Assembly (NCBI GenBank): GCA_014860575.1
Contig: JACZJK010000057.1
Span: 1-64,000 of the forward strand
From: Bacteroidales bacterium
GTDB taxonomy: Bacteria; Bacteroidota; Bacteroidia; Bacteroidales; JAAYJT01
Direction: 5' to 3'
DNA: 64,000 nt
This document shows, in pieces, positions 28,418-37,774 of the stretch (within the stretch, counting starts at the first letter, position 1; each line of letters opens with the position of its first letter). Position numbers and translations under genes: made by a program. Under the pieces are notes generated by a model, which made no database searches, was not told the origin of the DNA, and saw nothing but the letters and a program-made list of their open reading frames with translations.

Positions 28418-29575
28418 CTATTCCAGCCACGACAAAAAGTACTCCTTCTCCTCAATCTCCATGGCCTGTTTTGTGATTTTCAGCGGGCGGAAGGTATCAA
28501 CCATCAGCGCGAGTTCTTTGGTTTCTTTTGCACCCAGGCTTTTCTCAACGGTTCCGGGATGCGGCCCGTGTGGGATGCCCATAGGATGCAAAGTGATCTG
28601 TCCACGGGTTACATGCTTGCGGCTCATAAAATCGCCATCCACATAATACAACACCTCATCAGAATCAATATTGCTGTGATTGTATGGAACCGGGATACCG
28701 AGTGGATGATAATCGTAGAGACGGGGAACAAAGTTGCAGACTACAAAAGTTTTGGTTTCAAAAACCTGGTGAACCGGAGGCGGCTGATGCACCCGCCCCG
28801 TGATGGGTTCAAAATCATGAACTGAAAGTGCATAAGGAAACAAATATCCATCCCAGCCAATCACATCAAACGGATGCGATTCAAGGTGATAGGGAAAAAT
28901 CATATCCTGCTTTTTTATAAGCACCTTGAAATCGCCTTTCTGGTCGAAAGTTTCAAGATTCTGTGGTTTACGAATGTCGCGTTCGCAGAAAGGCGAATGC
29001 TCAAGCAATTGTCTGTTGTGGTTCAGATAACGTTTAGGAAATCTTAAAGGACTGAAAGATTCAACAATAAATAAGCGGTTGTTTTCATCTTTGAACTCTA
29101 ACTGGTAAATGGTTCCTCGGGGGATCACGATTTGGTCGCCATAAGCAAACGGGATTTGGCCATACATACTTTTCAGAACGCCTTCGCCTTCATGAATGAA
29201 TATAATCTCGTCGGCCATTGAGTTCTTAAAGAAATAGTTGTCGGTGCCGCTTACAGGCGCCGCCAGCGAAAGATAAACATCGTTGTTTACCAACACTGGA
29301 ACACGGCTTTGCAGGTAATCACCGCCAGGCTTTACATTAAACCCTTGGTAACTACGGTGTTGCATATTCTTTTCAATCGCAATTTCAGGTGCAACTGAAT
29401 AAGGCTCATCAATTCCAATAACCCTGGTAGGCTCATAAACATGATAAGTCAGTGAGCATACATCGGAGAATCCTTCGGTAGAAACAAGTTGCTCAGAATA
29501 AAGCCCTCCATCGGGTTTGCGAAACTGGGTATGCCGCTTACGGGGTATTTGTCCGAGGGTGTGATAATGAGGCAT
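28418..29575 (-). CDS. hmgA: Homogentisate 1,2-dioxygenase
   Basis: 385 residues from ATG 29575 (MPHYHTLGQIPRKRHTQF). It opens the homogentisate ring with O2 to give maleylacetoacetate. Cupin-fold features are seen: PYSVAPEIAIEKNMQHRSYQG, HEGEGVLKSMYGQIPFAYGDQIVIPRGTIYQ, ESHPFDVIGWDGYLFPYALSVHDFEP and the C-terminal GIPHGPHPGTVEKS. It is shorter than the roughly 440-residue proteobacterial/human enzyme, as is usual for this bacterial branch. First gene of the hmgA-hppD-fahA block. Confidence 0.93.
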   Translation of the reverse strand: MPHYHTLGQIPRKRHTQFRKPDGGLYSEQLVSTEGFSDVCSLTYHVYEPTRVIGIDEPYSVAPEIAIEKNMQHRSYQGFNVKPGGDYLQSRVPVLVNNDVYLSLAAPVSGTDNYFFKNSMADEIIFIHEGEGVLKSMYGQIPFAYGDQIVIPRGTIYQLEFKDENNRLFIVESFSPLRFPKRYLNHNRQLLEHSPFCERDIRKPQNLETFDQKGDFKVLIKKQDMIFPYHLESHPFDVIGWDGYLFPYALSVHDFEPITGRVHQPPPVHQVFETKTFVVCNFVPRLYDYHPLGIPVPYNHSNIDSDEVLYYVDGDFMSRKHVTRGQITLHPMGIPHGPHPGTVEKSLGAKETKELALMVDTFRPLKITKQAMEIEEKEYFLSWLE

Positions 29576-29588
29576 AATCAATATGATT

Positions 29589-29612
29589 GTTTGTTAAACA
29601 AACACAAATATA
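29589..29612 (-). promoter_or_regulatory. Candidate hmgA promoter -7 element with adjacent inverted repeat
   Basis: On the minus strand TATATTTG (29605-29612) matches TAnnTTTG. Immediately downstream is the inverted repeat GTTTGTT-A-AACAAAC (29589-29603), 14 bases before the ATG. A repressor site overlapping the transcription start is plausible; no -33 TTTG is found. Confidence 0.35.
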
Positions 29613-29639
29613 CGCCTATTGTTTAAGTTTCCGGCCATT

Positions 29640-29935
29640 TTGTGATGCAGTTATACTGTAGTGTTGTGATGCAGTGGGTGAATGGTTATTTGGTTGATTA
29701 GTCAAATGGTCAAATGGTTGATTGATTTGGACAAATGGAGTGATGGAGTGATGGAGTAATGGAATTGCTAATTCAAAATTCCAGATTTAAGATTCGAAAT
29801 CCAATTGACATCTATTTTGAATTTGAATGGAATTTGGATTTTGGGCTTTGATTTTTTGGCTTTGGACTTTGATTTATTGGAGTAATGGAATTGCTAATTC
29901 AAAATCCGAGATTTAATTCCACCGGTTTGAATAAT
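29640..29935. repeat. Low-complexity repeat region downstream of the hmgA promoter
   Basis: GATGCAGTTATACTGTAGTG, TGGTTGATTAGTCAAATGGTC, GGAGTGATGGAGTGATGG, then a copy (about 29745-29862) of the 120-base segment at 18181-18302, and GGATTTTGGGCTTTGATTTTTTGG units. No coding frame. Confidence 0.65.
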
Positions 29936-29939
29936 ATTT

Positions 29940-29947
29940 TATTTTTG
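29940..29947 (+). promoter_or_regulatory. Candidate -7 element for the hypothetical membrane protein
   Basis: TATTTTTG followed by CA, 31 bases before the ATG at 29979; fits TAnnTTTG. The nearest TTTG upstream is too close for a standard -33 box. Confidence 0.4.
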
Positions 29948-29978
29948 CATCAACCCATTCACTAATACCAGAAACAAC

Positions 29979-30635
29979 ATGCAAAATCAACTGATTAGAA
30001 TCAAAGTCAGCAAAAACTTAAAAGGACTTCGCAATGCCTTTACTGTTTGCATTGCCTCTCTCATGCTTATCGTTGCTGCTCAAATTGTGTCAGCACAGGA
30101 AGTGTACCGGATACTCCTGCCCGACCCAATTCCATCAGTTTACTTGGGTATTGCTTCCGGAATAAACAATTACAGCGGATTAATAGGAATCGCAATAGAA
30201 GCGCCGATAAGCCCGCCAATTTCTTTGTTCGGCCAGGCTGGGATAGGAACATGGGGAACCAAAATCGGAGGTGGATTCAGGTATTATCAAAATCCTGACC
30301 TTTACGGATCGGCATGGTCAATTGGCTATGCAAGTGCATCGGGTCTCACTGATTTTGAGGTCGAAATGGAAGTTGAGAACCCCAAAAGAAATGAAATGGT
30401 GCTGCTTGATCTGGAAAAAGTTAGCACTTTAAATCTCGACTATTCCTACAATATCAGGATCGGAACCAAAAGCAAAATCAGCCTGCACCTTGGTTATGCG
30501 TATCCACTCAACAAAGGCGACAATTATAAACTAAAAACCTCGGGGGTTCAACTCAGCACAACCTCAAAACAATCGTTGAAACTGATTCAACCCGGAGGAT
30601 TGTTAGTGGGGCTGGCTCTCATGCTGGGTATTTAA
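29979..30635 (+). CDS. Putative outer-membrane beta-barrel protein, family not recognised
   Basis: 218 residues. After a basic N-terminal stretch (about 1-20) comes a hydrophobic signal sequence ending near residue 40 (LIVAAQIVSAQEVY). The mature part has short alternating strands rich in Gly and aromatic residues (YLGIASGINNYSG, LFGQAGIGTWGTKIGGGFRYY, GSAWSIGYASASG, NLDYSYNIRIGTKSKISLHLGYAY) and a hydrophobic C-terminus. This is the look of a small outer-membrane barrel. I do not recognise the family. The stop codon overlaps that of the convergent RND pump on the opposite strand within a shared TTAA. Confidence 0.6.
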   Translation: MQNQLIRIKVSKNLKGLRNAFTVCIASLMLIVAAQIVSAQEVYRILLPDPIPSVYLGIASGINNYSGLIGIAIEAPISPPISLFGQAGIGTWGTKIGGGFRYYQNPDLYGSAWSIGYASASGLTDFEVEMEVENPKRNEMVLLDLEKVSTLNLDYSYNIRIGTKSKISLHLGYAYPLNKGDNYKLKTSGVQLSTTSKQSLKLIQPGGLLVGLALMLGI

Positions 30636-33600
30636 TCCTGAACTTTATCAGCAATCACTTTTTCCCCCTTCATCCAGACGGATAACCGGCGTTGCATTGA
30701 AAGCGTGATCTGATACATGCTTGGCACAATCACCAGGGTGAGAAATGTTGCAACTGTAAGTCCAAAAATAACGGTCCAGGCCATTGGGCTCCAAAAAGCT
30801 GCGTTGTCGCCGCCAAAATAAATCTGTGGGTCCAGCTCGGTCATAAGTGTAACAAAATCAATATTCAGCCCGATCGCTAGTGGGAAAAGGCCAAGCACCG
30901 TTGTAATGGCAGTAAGTATCACCGGCCTGAAACGTGTTTCCCCTGCCAGCCTGATCAGTTCTGTAGAAGTAGCGTCGTCAAGATAAAGATTATCAGGAAT
31001 GTCGTTATCTGATTTGCGCAGGTCGTGGAGATAGTCGGTGTAATCAATTAATACGATGGCATTGTTTACAACAACACCGGCCAGGCTTATAATACCAATG
31101 CCGGTCATGATAACCACAAACTCCATATTGAAAAGGCCCAGCCCGAAAAATACACCGGCAGTGCTGAAAATTACGCTGCCAATAATAATGAAAGGCTTCA
31201 CAATAGAATTAAACTGCGTAACCAGTATCAAACTGATCAACGAAACTGCTATAAGCAATGCCACCATAAGGAATGCCATTGATTCGGCCTGCTCCTGCTG
31301 CTCGCCGGTAAAGGCATAAGCGTATCCATCGGGCATGGTTGTGTCCTGCAACAAGTCTTTTATTTGCTGGTTCACACTTGTAGCATTGTAGCCGGGCAAA
31401 ACATTTGAAGTCAAGGTTATAACCCTGTCCATATTGATTCGGTTTACTGAACCATAGGTTTTGCTGTACTCAACAGTTGCCACAGCCGATATAGGAATCT
31501 GCATAATCTGGCCGCTGCTTTGGCTTCGGAAAGTAATACGTTGATTTATCAGGCTGGCCATGTTATTCCTGTATTCTTTGTCGAGTCTGAGCTGGATCGG
31601 AAACTCATCTTCCCCGATTTTAAAGTTTGATATTTCGTTGCCGAACAAGGCGGTACGTATTGTGTTTGCGATCAGATAAGTTGAAATACCATAACGTCTT
31701 GCCCTGTCGCGGTCAATATGAACGATGATCTCGGGTTTGTCCACATCAAGATTCTTGGCGAGGCTTTCAATGCCCTGTATTCCCGAACCCTCAATGCGTT
31801 GCTGGATCCTATCGGTGATTGTAAGCAACTGATCGAAATTTCTGCCACTGATTTCAAGGTTTATTGCTTTCCCCGAAGGCGGTCCTGTTGCGTCTTTTTC
31901 AATATTGAATTCTACACCCGGATATTTTCCGAGCAATGCTTCGCTGATTTCAGCCTGTATATCGGATGTATTGATTCCCTGCCTGCTTTCAAATTCCACA
32001 AATGTAACTGTGATCCGGCCACGGTTCGGAGTATCGCCCGCACCGCCTTCAAATTCGCCAACGGCACCTTGCCCAACTGTAGTTAGAACCGATTTCACGA
32101 TATGACGATAAGGCTTGATTATTCCTTCAACATCCTGCTCAATTTGAATGATCCGATTATTGGTTTCATTGATATCGTAACCGATTGGCATTTCGGCAAG
32201 GATATTAATGAACTTTGGCTGGCTCTCAGGAAAGAATAACACATTGGGAGTTTTAACAGCAAAAAATACAATTGAAGCGACAAGGAATAGAAAGGTTCCA
32301 ACAATAAAAAAATATGGATTTCTGCCTCTCAATGCAAAATTAAGAGTCCGGGAATAAAGCCTTTCATTATAAGGCAATGCTTTTATCTGGAACCAAAGAG
32401 CAATTTTATTGAACACAAAATATCCTAAAAATATTAAAATGGCAATTAGCAGGATGACATTGGCAAGTAAAGTCATTGAGGCCAGATGCAACAAAATACC
32501 AAGCAGTACCAGGATGCCAACCAGGATCAAACGTCTGACCCGTAATTTTCTGTGATTCTGCTTGCGGGATGCATCAGCTTCTGTTTGTTTTTTGTCCTTG
32601 AAAAATGCTTCTGCGAACACAGGGATAATCACCAGGGCTACAAAAAGTGAAGAGGAAAGCACGATGATCAGGGTAACAGGAAGAAATTTCATAAACTCAC
32701 CAACAATGCCTTGCCAGAAAGCCAATGGCAGAAATGCTGCCAGGGTGGTTGCTGTTGAAGTGATGATGGGCAATGCTATTTCACCTATGCCAAGTTTTGC
32801 TGCTTCAAAAACGCTATAGCCCCTTTCAATGTAACGGAAAATATTGTCAACGGCCACAATGCCGTTATCTACCAGTAATCCCAAAGCCAGGATCAAGGAA
32901 AAGAGTACGATCATATTGATCTGGATGCCTATGATCCCGAAAACAACAAACGAGACCAGCATTGAAAGCGGTATAGCGATTCCAACGAATAGCGCATTCT
33001 TCAATCCAAGGAAAAAGTAGAGTACCAGTATCACAAGGATGACAGCCATGATCACACTATTTTCGAGGTTTGTGATCTGGTTGCGGATTTCTTCCGATTG
33101 ATCGTTAGTAATTGTAATATTCAAATCAGCAGGAAGGTTTCCACCATCCTTTGATTCCTGGATGACCCTGAAAATTTTATCGGTTGCAGATAACAGGTTC
33201 TGACCCGATTTTTTAACAACCTGCAACGAAACAACCGGTTGATCGTCGAGACGGGCAAAACTGACGGGATCAGCATAAGTATCTTCCACGCTTGCAACAT
33301 CGCGCAGGTATACGATGGCTTCATTCTCATGCTTGATGATAATATCGCCAATATCCCTGACATCCGTATACTCTCCAATGGTTCTGACAGCCCAGCGTGT
33401 ATTGTCATCAAATAATACAGAACCTCCAGAAATAGAAACATTTTCCTGCGTGATAGCATTCTCAATATCGGTGAAGCTAAGTTCGTTGGCATCAAGCAGC
33501 AATGGGTTCACATTAATCTGAATCTCTCTTTCGGGTATGCCGGTAATTTCAACTTTCGAAATCTCGGTAATATTTTCTATTTCATCCTGCAGATAATCAG

Positions 33601-34087
33601 CATAGCGCTTGAGATCGTTTATACCATAATTGCCGGAGAGGTTGATGTTAATGATTGGAAATTCCGAAAAATCAATATCCAATACAATAGGGTCGGTTGG
33701 CAGATCAATAGGAAGGTCGCCTTTTACCCGGTCAACCGCATCCTTCACATCCTGTAGTGCTGCCTTGATTTCAACATCGGTTTGAAATTCCACGATAATA
33801 TCAGAATTATCTTGTGTTGATGTAGAGCTGAGTTTCTTAATACCGGTGATGGTATTGATCTCGTTTTCAAGAGGCCTGGTGATCAGGTTTTCCATATCCA
33901 CTGGCGGGTTGCCCGGATAAATTGTTTTCACCAAAATTGTAGGGATCACTATTTCAGGAAACAACTCCTTGGGAAGCGACCGGTATGAAATGATCCCGAA
34001 AATAGCGAATATAAAGACCAAAAGAAAAACGGTATTTTTGTTCTTCAGCGCTAAGGTTGTTAACTTAAATTCGCGGACTTGTTTCAT
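30632..34087 (-). CDS. RND efflux permease, long variant
   Basis: 1151 residues, about 120 more than AcrB. The extra length lies in the middle (about residues 505-600): a charged cytoplasmic loop (DKKQTEADASRKQNHRKL) and two extra hydrophobic segments before the second half begins. TM4 reads LGLLVDNGIVAVDNIF, so the second Asp of the usual Asp-Asp proton pair is Asn. The porter domains are otherwise complete. It is the last gene of the tetR-tolC-adaptor-pump operon. It should export lipophilic or toxic compounds; the substrate is unknown. Confidence 0.92.
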   Translation of the reverse strand: MKQVREFKLTTLALKNKNTVFLLVFIFAIFGIISYRSLPKELFPEIVIPTILVKTIYPGNPPVDMENLITRPLENEINTITGIKKLSSTSTQDNSDIIVEFQTDVEIKAALQDVKDAVDRVKGDLPIDLPTDPIVLDIDFSEFPIININLSGNYGINDLKRYADYLQDEIENITEISKVEITGIPEREIQINVNPLLLDANELSFTDIENAITQENVSISGGSVLFDDNTRWAVRTIGEYTDVRDIGDIIIKHENEAIVYLRDVASVEDTYADPVSFARLDDQPVVSLQVVKKSGQNLLSATDKIFRVIQESKDGGNLPADLNITITNDQSEEIRNQITNLENSVIMAVILVILVLYFFLGLKNALFVGIAIPLSMLVSFVVFGIIGIQINMIVLFSLILALGLLVDNGIVAVDNIFRYIERGYSVFEAAKLGIGEIALPIITSTATTLAAFLPLAFWQGIVGEFMKFLPVTLIIVLSSSLFVALVIIPVFAEAFFKDKKQTEADASRKQNHRKLRVRRLILVGILVLLGILLHLASMTLLANVILLIAILIFLGYFVFNKIALWFQIKALPYNERLYSRTLNFALRGRNPYFFIVGTFLFLVASIVFFAVKTPNVLFFPESQPKFINILAEMPIGYDINETNNRIIQIEQDVEGIIKPYRHIVKSVLTTVGQGAVGEFEGGAGDTPNRGRITVTFVEFESRQGINTSDIQAEISEALLGKYPGVEFNIEKDATGPPSGKAINLEISGRNFDQLLTITDRIQQRIEGSGIQGIESLAKNLDVDKPEIIVHIDRDRARRYGISTYLIANTIRTALFGNEISNFKIGEDEFPIQLRLDKEYRNNMASLINQRITFRSQSSGQIMQIPISAVATVEYSKTYGSVNRINMDRVITLTSNVLPGYNATSVNQQIKDLLQDTTMPDGYAYAFTGEQQEQAESMAFLMVALLIAVSLISLILVTQFNSIVKPFIIIGSVIFSTAGVFFGLGLFNMEFVVIMTGIGIISLAGVVVNNAIVLIDYTDYLHDLRKSDNDIPDNLYLDDATSTELIRLAGETRFRPVILTAITTVLGLFPLAIGLNIDFVTLMTELDPQIYFGGDNAAFWSPMAWTVIFGLTVATFLTLVIVPSMYQITLSMQRRLSVWMKGEKVIADKVQD

Positions 34088-34193
34088 TGCAGATTAGTGT
34101 TGAAGTTAGTTTGGGGTTCGAACCCATAAGCATGTTGGCAAGGTTCGAAGTTCGTAGTTTAAGGTTCAAAGTCTTGAATTTGCTAAATGTGAT

Positions 34194-35402
34194 TTATTCA
34201 ATACTGATCAGGGTTCCGTCGCCAACCTGGTTATGCCCGCGCTGTATGACCCGGGTGCCCGGTTCCAAACCAGATTTGATCATTGTTAGCCCTTCACTTT
34301 CAAGACCTCTTTCGATATATTTTTTTCGGGCGTTCAAATCGCCATTATCTGCCTGTTGCGCGATATATACAAAGTGACCCTGCACATCCTGTTTGATCAG
34401 TATTGAAGGTAGTACCAGTGTGGAGTCGGAGGTAAAAGTCTGGATGTTTACGCTGGCAACCATATTGGGTTTAAACTTTTCGCCAGGATTATCAATGCGC
34501 AATTGAAGCTGGAAAGTTCTGTTTTCAGGATTGATAACATTACCAAGGCGATGGATCGGTACCTTCGCTTCAAAATCAGGGAAAGTTGGAAATCGCAGAA
34601 TCACATCGGCTTTAGTATTAATCATCGGGAGAAAAGATTCAGCGATATCAGCGTTTATGTAAACACGTCCAAGATTAATGATCTGCATGACCGGAACTCC
34701 AGGAATGGCAAGTTCACCCTCCTTCAGGAAAATCTCATCAACAATGCCATTGAAAGGAGCTCGCATCACTGCCATATCCAATTGCGATTCCAGCGTTTTC
34801 TGACGCGTTTGCATTGCGTCGTAGTTGTTTTTTGCTTCAAGGTATTGTATCTCGCTGCCAATTTCCTGATCCCACAAACCTTTTTGCCGTTCATAAACTG
34901 TTTTTGCAAGTTGCAGGCTTGTTTTTATTTCTTCGATACTGTTTTCGATCACTGATGTATTCAGCTTTGCAACCACCTGACCGGCGCTTACACGCTGTCC
35001 TTTGGTAACAGCAATCTGGGTCAGTTGCCCACTGATCTCGGGACTTATAATTGCTTCCTGAACAGCTTCAACGGCGGCGTTCACACGAAAAAAGTGATTG
35101 AAAGATTGCGGCTGCAGTTCCATCACCTCCACCGCGGTGAGAGAACGGTTTGCAGGCTGCTCTCCCATGGCCTCAAGTTGCCGTTCAAGTTCGTTGACTT
35201 TCATTGTTGATTCCATTATTTGCTTCTGGTGTTCAGCAATCTCGTTGCGGATGGCGTCGGCATCCGATTCCGGTGCATTGTTGCTGCAGGAAGCCAGAAA
35301 CATTAAACCCGCCACCGGGATTATTAGTGCAAGTCTGCTAAGAAGAGGTTTGCCTGGCAGCATAAACATTTTACGATTTATAAGATGATAGTTACGGTTC
35401 AT
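34194..35402 (-). CDS. RND adaptor lipoprotein (membrane fusion protein)
   Basis: 402 residues. An N-terminal lipobox (LMFLASCSNN, Cys near residue 40) predicts a lipid-anchored periplasmic protein. It has an early coiled-coil segment (IRNEIAEHQKQIMESTMKVNELERQLEA), the lipoyl half motifs (SPEISGQLTQIAVTKGQRVSAGQVV and APFNGIVDEIFLKEGELAI) and a beta-barrel domain. The start is uncertain: ATGs at residues 12 and 14 would also give a lipoprotein signal. It pairs with the long RND pump 106 bases downstream. Confidence 0.9.
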   Translation of the reverse strand: MNRNYHLINRKMFMLPGKPLLSRLALIIPVAGLMFLASCSNNAPESDADAIRNEIAEHQKQIMESTMKVNELERQLEAMGEQPANRSLTAVEVMELQPQSFNHFFRVNAAVEAVQEAIISPEISGQLTQIAVTKGQRVSAGQVVAKLNTSVIENSIEEIKTSLQLAKTVYERQKGLWDQEIGSEIQYLEAKNNYDAMQTRQKTLESQLDMAVMRAPFNGIVDEIFLKEGELAIPGVPVMQIINLGRVYINADIAESFLPMINTKADVILRFPTFPDFEAKVPIHRLGNVINPENRTFQLQLRIDNPGEKFKPNMVASVNIQTFTSDSTLVLPSILIKQDVQGHFVYIAQQADNGDLNARKKYIERGLESEGLTMIKSGLEPGTRVIQRGHNQVGDGTLISIE

Positions 35403-35474
35403 TGTATCTGAGATATTATTGAAAAGACGTTAATTATTATTGTCGCTTAGCTTTAGAAGTATAATTTGTAAAAC

Positions 35475-36884
35475 CTAGATACCCCTGGCTTTCTGAATAT
35501 TGTTTCTGGCATTGAGAAGTTCGAAAATGGAATTGAGAAAGTTAGCCTGCGTCATAAGGAACTGATCGTTTGCCTGTGTGAGCTCCAAGCTGCTCGCAAG
35601 TCCTTCGCGGTGCATAATTGTAGTTCGTTGCAATATTCTTTGCGCAAGTGAGAGGTTCTCTTTTTCATTTCCATATTTTTCCTGAGCAGTCTCAAAATCA
35701 GCCCGGGCCTGCTGCATCTGAAGTTTCAACATTTGCGCGGTTTCAGCGGTGGCCAACTCTGATTTTTCAAGTTTCAGCTTTGCCTGCTGAATCCTTGAGG
35801 AACGATTGCCGCTTGAGAAGATTGGGATATCCAGGTTTACAGCAAGAAAGGATGTCGGAAACCAGGGTTCATTGGTTTTGAAAAAATTAAATTCGTTGCG
35901 CATGGCCATTTGCTGGTAAGTGTATGAAGCCGATAAGCGTGGAAGCATAAATGATTGCTCACGCCTCATGCTCATAAAATCCATTGTTTGTTGCGAACGC
36001 ATAATCTGCAGGTCAATATGGTTATCAATTTCAAATTGGGCAACGCTTTCAGCTTCAAGCGCTATGGACTCAAAAAGTCCTTCAAGCGAATCGGTAAGTT
36101 CAATGGGCAATGAAATATCAAAGCCGAGTTGAAATTTCAGCAAGTTCAGGGTAACCGTATTTTGCCGCTCAAGGTTGGCAATGGTATTTTTCATATTGGC
36201 AACGGCAAGTTTCAACTGATCTACATTGATTGGGTCAGTAAACCCTGCTTTGAAGATTTGTTCAGTTTCGGTGAGTGTTTGCTGCATATTACCAAGGTTT
36301 TGTTGCACAATTTCCAGATTCTCGCGGGATAGCAGCACAAGAAGATACGATTCAGTGACTGTGCTCCGGATCTCAATTTCAGAACGCTTGAGGTTTTGAT
36401 TGGCAAGTTCTTTGAAAATACGGGCAGCACGCAAGCCAACAATGTACGAACCATCAAACAATAACTGGCTAAGCGTTGCAGATGCATTCAAGTTTTGCTC
36501 AATGCCAAACTGTATTTCGGCAAATTCTCCGGGTTCGCCACCGAAAAACTCAGCAGGCACAAGCGAGGTTGGAATGTTGAAATAATATTGGTAGCCTACG
36601 CTTGCATCAAGCTGCGGCAAACCGGTGGAGGTAATTTCCCAAATCTGCTTTTCGGCAATCTCAAGATCGGCCATAGCTGTTTTGATCTTTATGCTGTGCT
36701 CCAATGCATATTCTTTTGCCTGCTCAAGCGACAATTTCATTGCATTTTCCTCATTGTTTTCATTGAGTGTACTTGCGGCAATCCAATAAGGAAAAGCAAC
36801 GTAAATTCCTATCAACAAAAGCCAACGCCAGGATTCAGACCTGAATAAAATATAATCTAGTTTAGGTTTAATTATCTGATTCAT
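35475..36884 (-). CDS. TolC-type outer-membrane efflux protein
   Basis: 469 residues with a long N-terminal region, then a hydrophobic signal-like segment (WLLLIGIYVAFPYWIAAS), then two outer-membrane efflux protein domains (LSLEQAKEYALEHSIKIK; GFTDPINVDQLKLAVANM; LASSLELTQANDQFLMTQ). It is the outer-membrane channel of the second RND system. Its ATG overlaps the tetR stop by four bases (ATGA), so regulator and channel are translationally coupled. Confidence 0.9.
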   Translation of the reverse strand: MNQIIKPKLDYILFRSESWRWLLLIGIYVAFPYWIAASTLNENNEENAMKLSLEQAKEYALEHSIKIKTAMADLEIAEKQIWEITSTGLPQLDASVGYQYYFNIPTSLVPAEFFGGEPGEFAEIQFGIEQNLNASATLSQLLFDGSYIVGLRAARIFKELANQNLKRSEIEIRSTVTESYLLVLLSRENLEIVQQNLGNMQQTLTETEQIFKAGFTDPINVDQLKLAVANMKNTIANLERQNTVTLNLLKFQLGFDISLPIELTDSLEGLFESIALEAESVAQFEIDNHIDLQIMRSQQTMDFMSMRREQSFMLPRLSASYTYQQMAMRNEFNFFKTNEPWFPTSFLAVNLDIPIFSSGNRSSRIQQAKLKLEKSELATAETAQMLKLQMQQARADFETAQEKYGNEKENLSLAQRILQRTTIMHREGLASSLELTQANDQFLMTQANFLNSIFELLNARNNIQKARGI

Positions 36885-37504
36885 TGCAATCTTAGATTTT
36901 CGATTTCATTACCGGCCAAGAGTTCTTCGAGGTATTTGCGGCCATTTTCATTGGCGATGCCCCTTACATGATATTGAAAGAGAGTAAGAAACACTTCATG
37001 ATAAGAGAATTTTTCCAATTCCGGAAATCCACCAGGTGAGTATAGTTCCATACGTGACACAAAAACAAAGGCGAGAATATCGTAGTTGAGATCCTTACGG
37101 TATAAGCCCTCTGCAATTCCTTTGCGTATGTTGGCCATGATATGCTCCAGAATTGTTTTGCTTTTAAACTGTACTAGATTGTTCCAAACAGGTGGATAGT
37201 ATTTTCTAAGGTCGTATGCGAACGATGGGTTAACTGACTTTAAGTGTTCGGAAATATAACGGCTCATCTGCAAAAGTTCGTCAATAGCATTGATAGCATT
37301 ATTGTTGTTTATGGCAGCAATGCAATCCTGCTGATCATGGATCATGAACTCAACTACATTGCGAACTACTTCCTCTTTATCAGTAAAATATTGGTAAAGT
37401 GTCTTTTTTGAAACACCCAATTCACGGGCGAGATCGTCCATTGTAACACTCCTGATCCCGTACCTGGCGTAAATATCTCTGATTTTAGGAATTACTTCTT
37501 CCAT
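36881..37504 (-). CDS. TetR-family transcriptional regulator
   Basis: 207 residues. The N-terminal helix-turn-helix is complete: IRDIYARYGIRSVTMDDLARELGVSKKTLYQYFTDKEE (residues about 8-45). The C-terminal ligand domain (about 50-207) matches no specific subfamily by eye. First gene of the tetR-tolC-adaptor-pump operon, so it most likely represses this efflux system until a substrate binds. No clear operator palindrome was found in the 270 bases upstream. Confidence 0.93.
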   Translation of the reverse strand: MEEVIPKIRDIYARYGIRSVTMDDLARELGVSKKTLYQYFTDKEEVVRNVVEFMIHDQQDCIAAINNNNAINAIDELLQMSRYISEHLKSVNPSFAYDLRKYYPPVWNNLVQFKSKTILEHIMANIRKGIAEGLYRKDLNYDILAFVFVSRMELYSPGGFPELEKFSYHEVFLTLFQYHVRGIANENGRKYLEELLAGNEIENLRLQ

Positions 37505-37774
37505 GTATTGTTACCTATTCTATGCTTCTTATTCCTGATCCTTGATTCATGGAAAAAAGGAACTGAGAAAACTTTTGGTGAGTAGAAAGTTTACCAAGTA
37601 ACACATGAAAGCCCGTAAATGTTTTAGCCATTTTGAACGAATTATTCGCGCTCCATGAGGAAAGGCAAATACCCACGTTAAATAATAGTCGTAAAAAGCT
37701 GGATTATCAGGCACTTAAAAGAAAGGTTCAGCAATGATATTTATATCTTAAATGTCCTGAAAAGCTTGAAGGCA

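Noticed and set aside
34114-34125. GGGTTCGAACCC resembles a tRNA T-arm
   Set aside because: Neither strand gives a matching acceptor stem, D-arm or anticodon arm at the right distance, and one side is inside the RND pump coding region.
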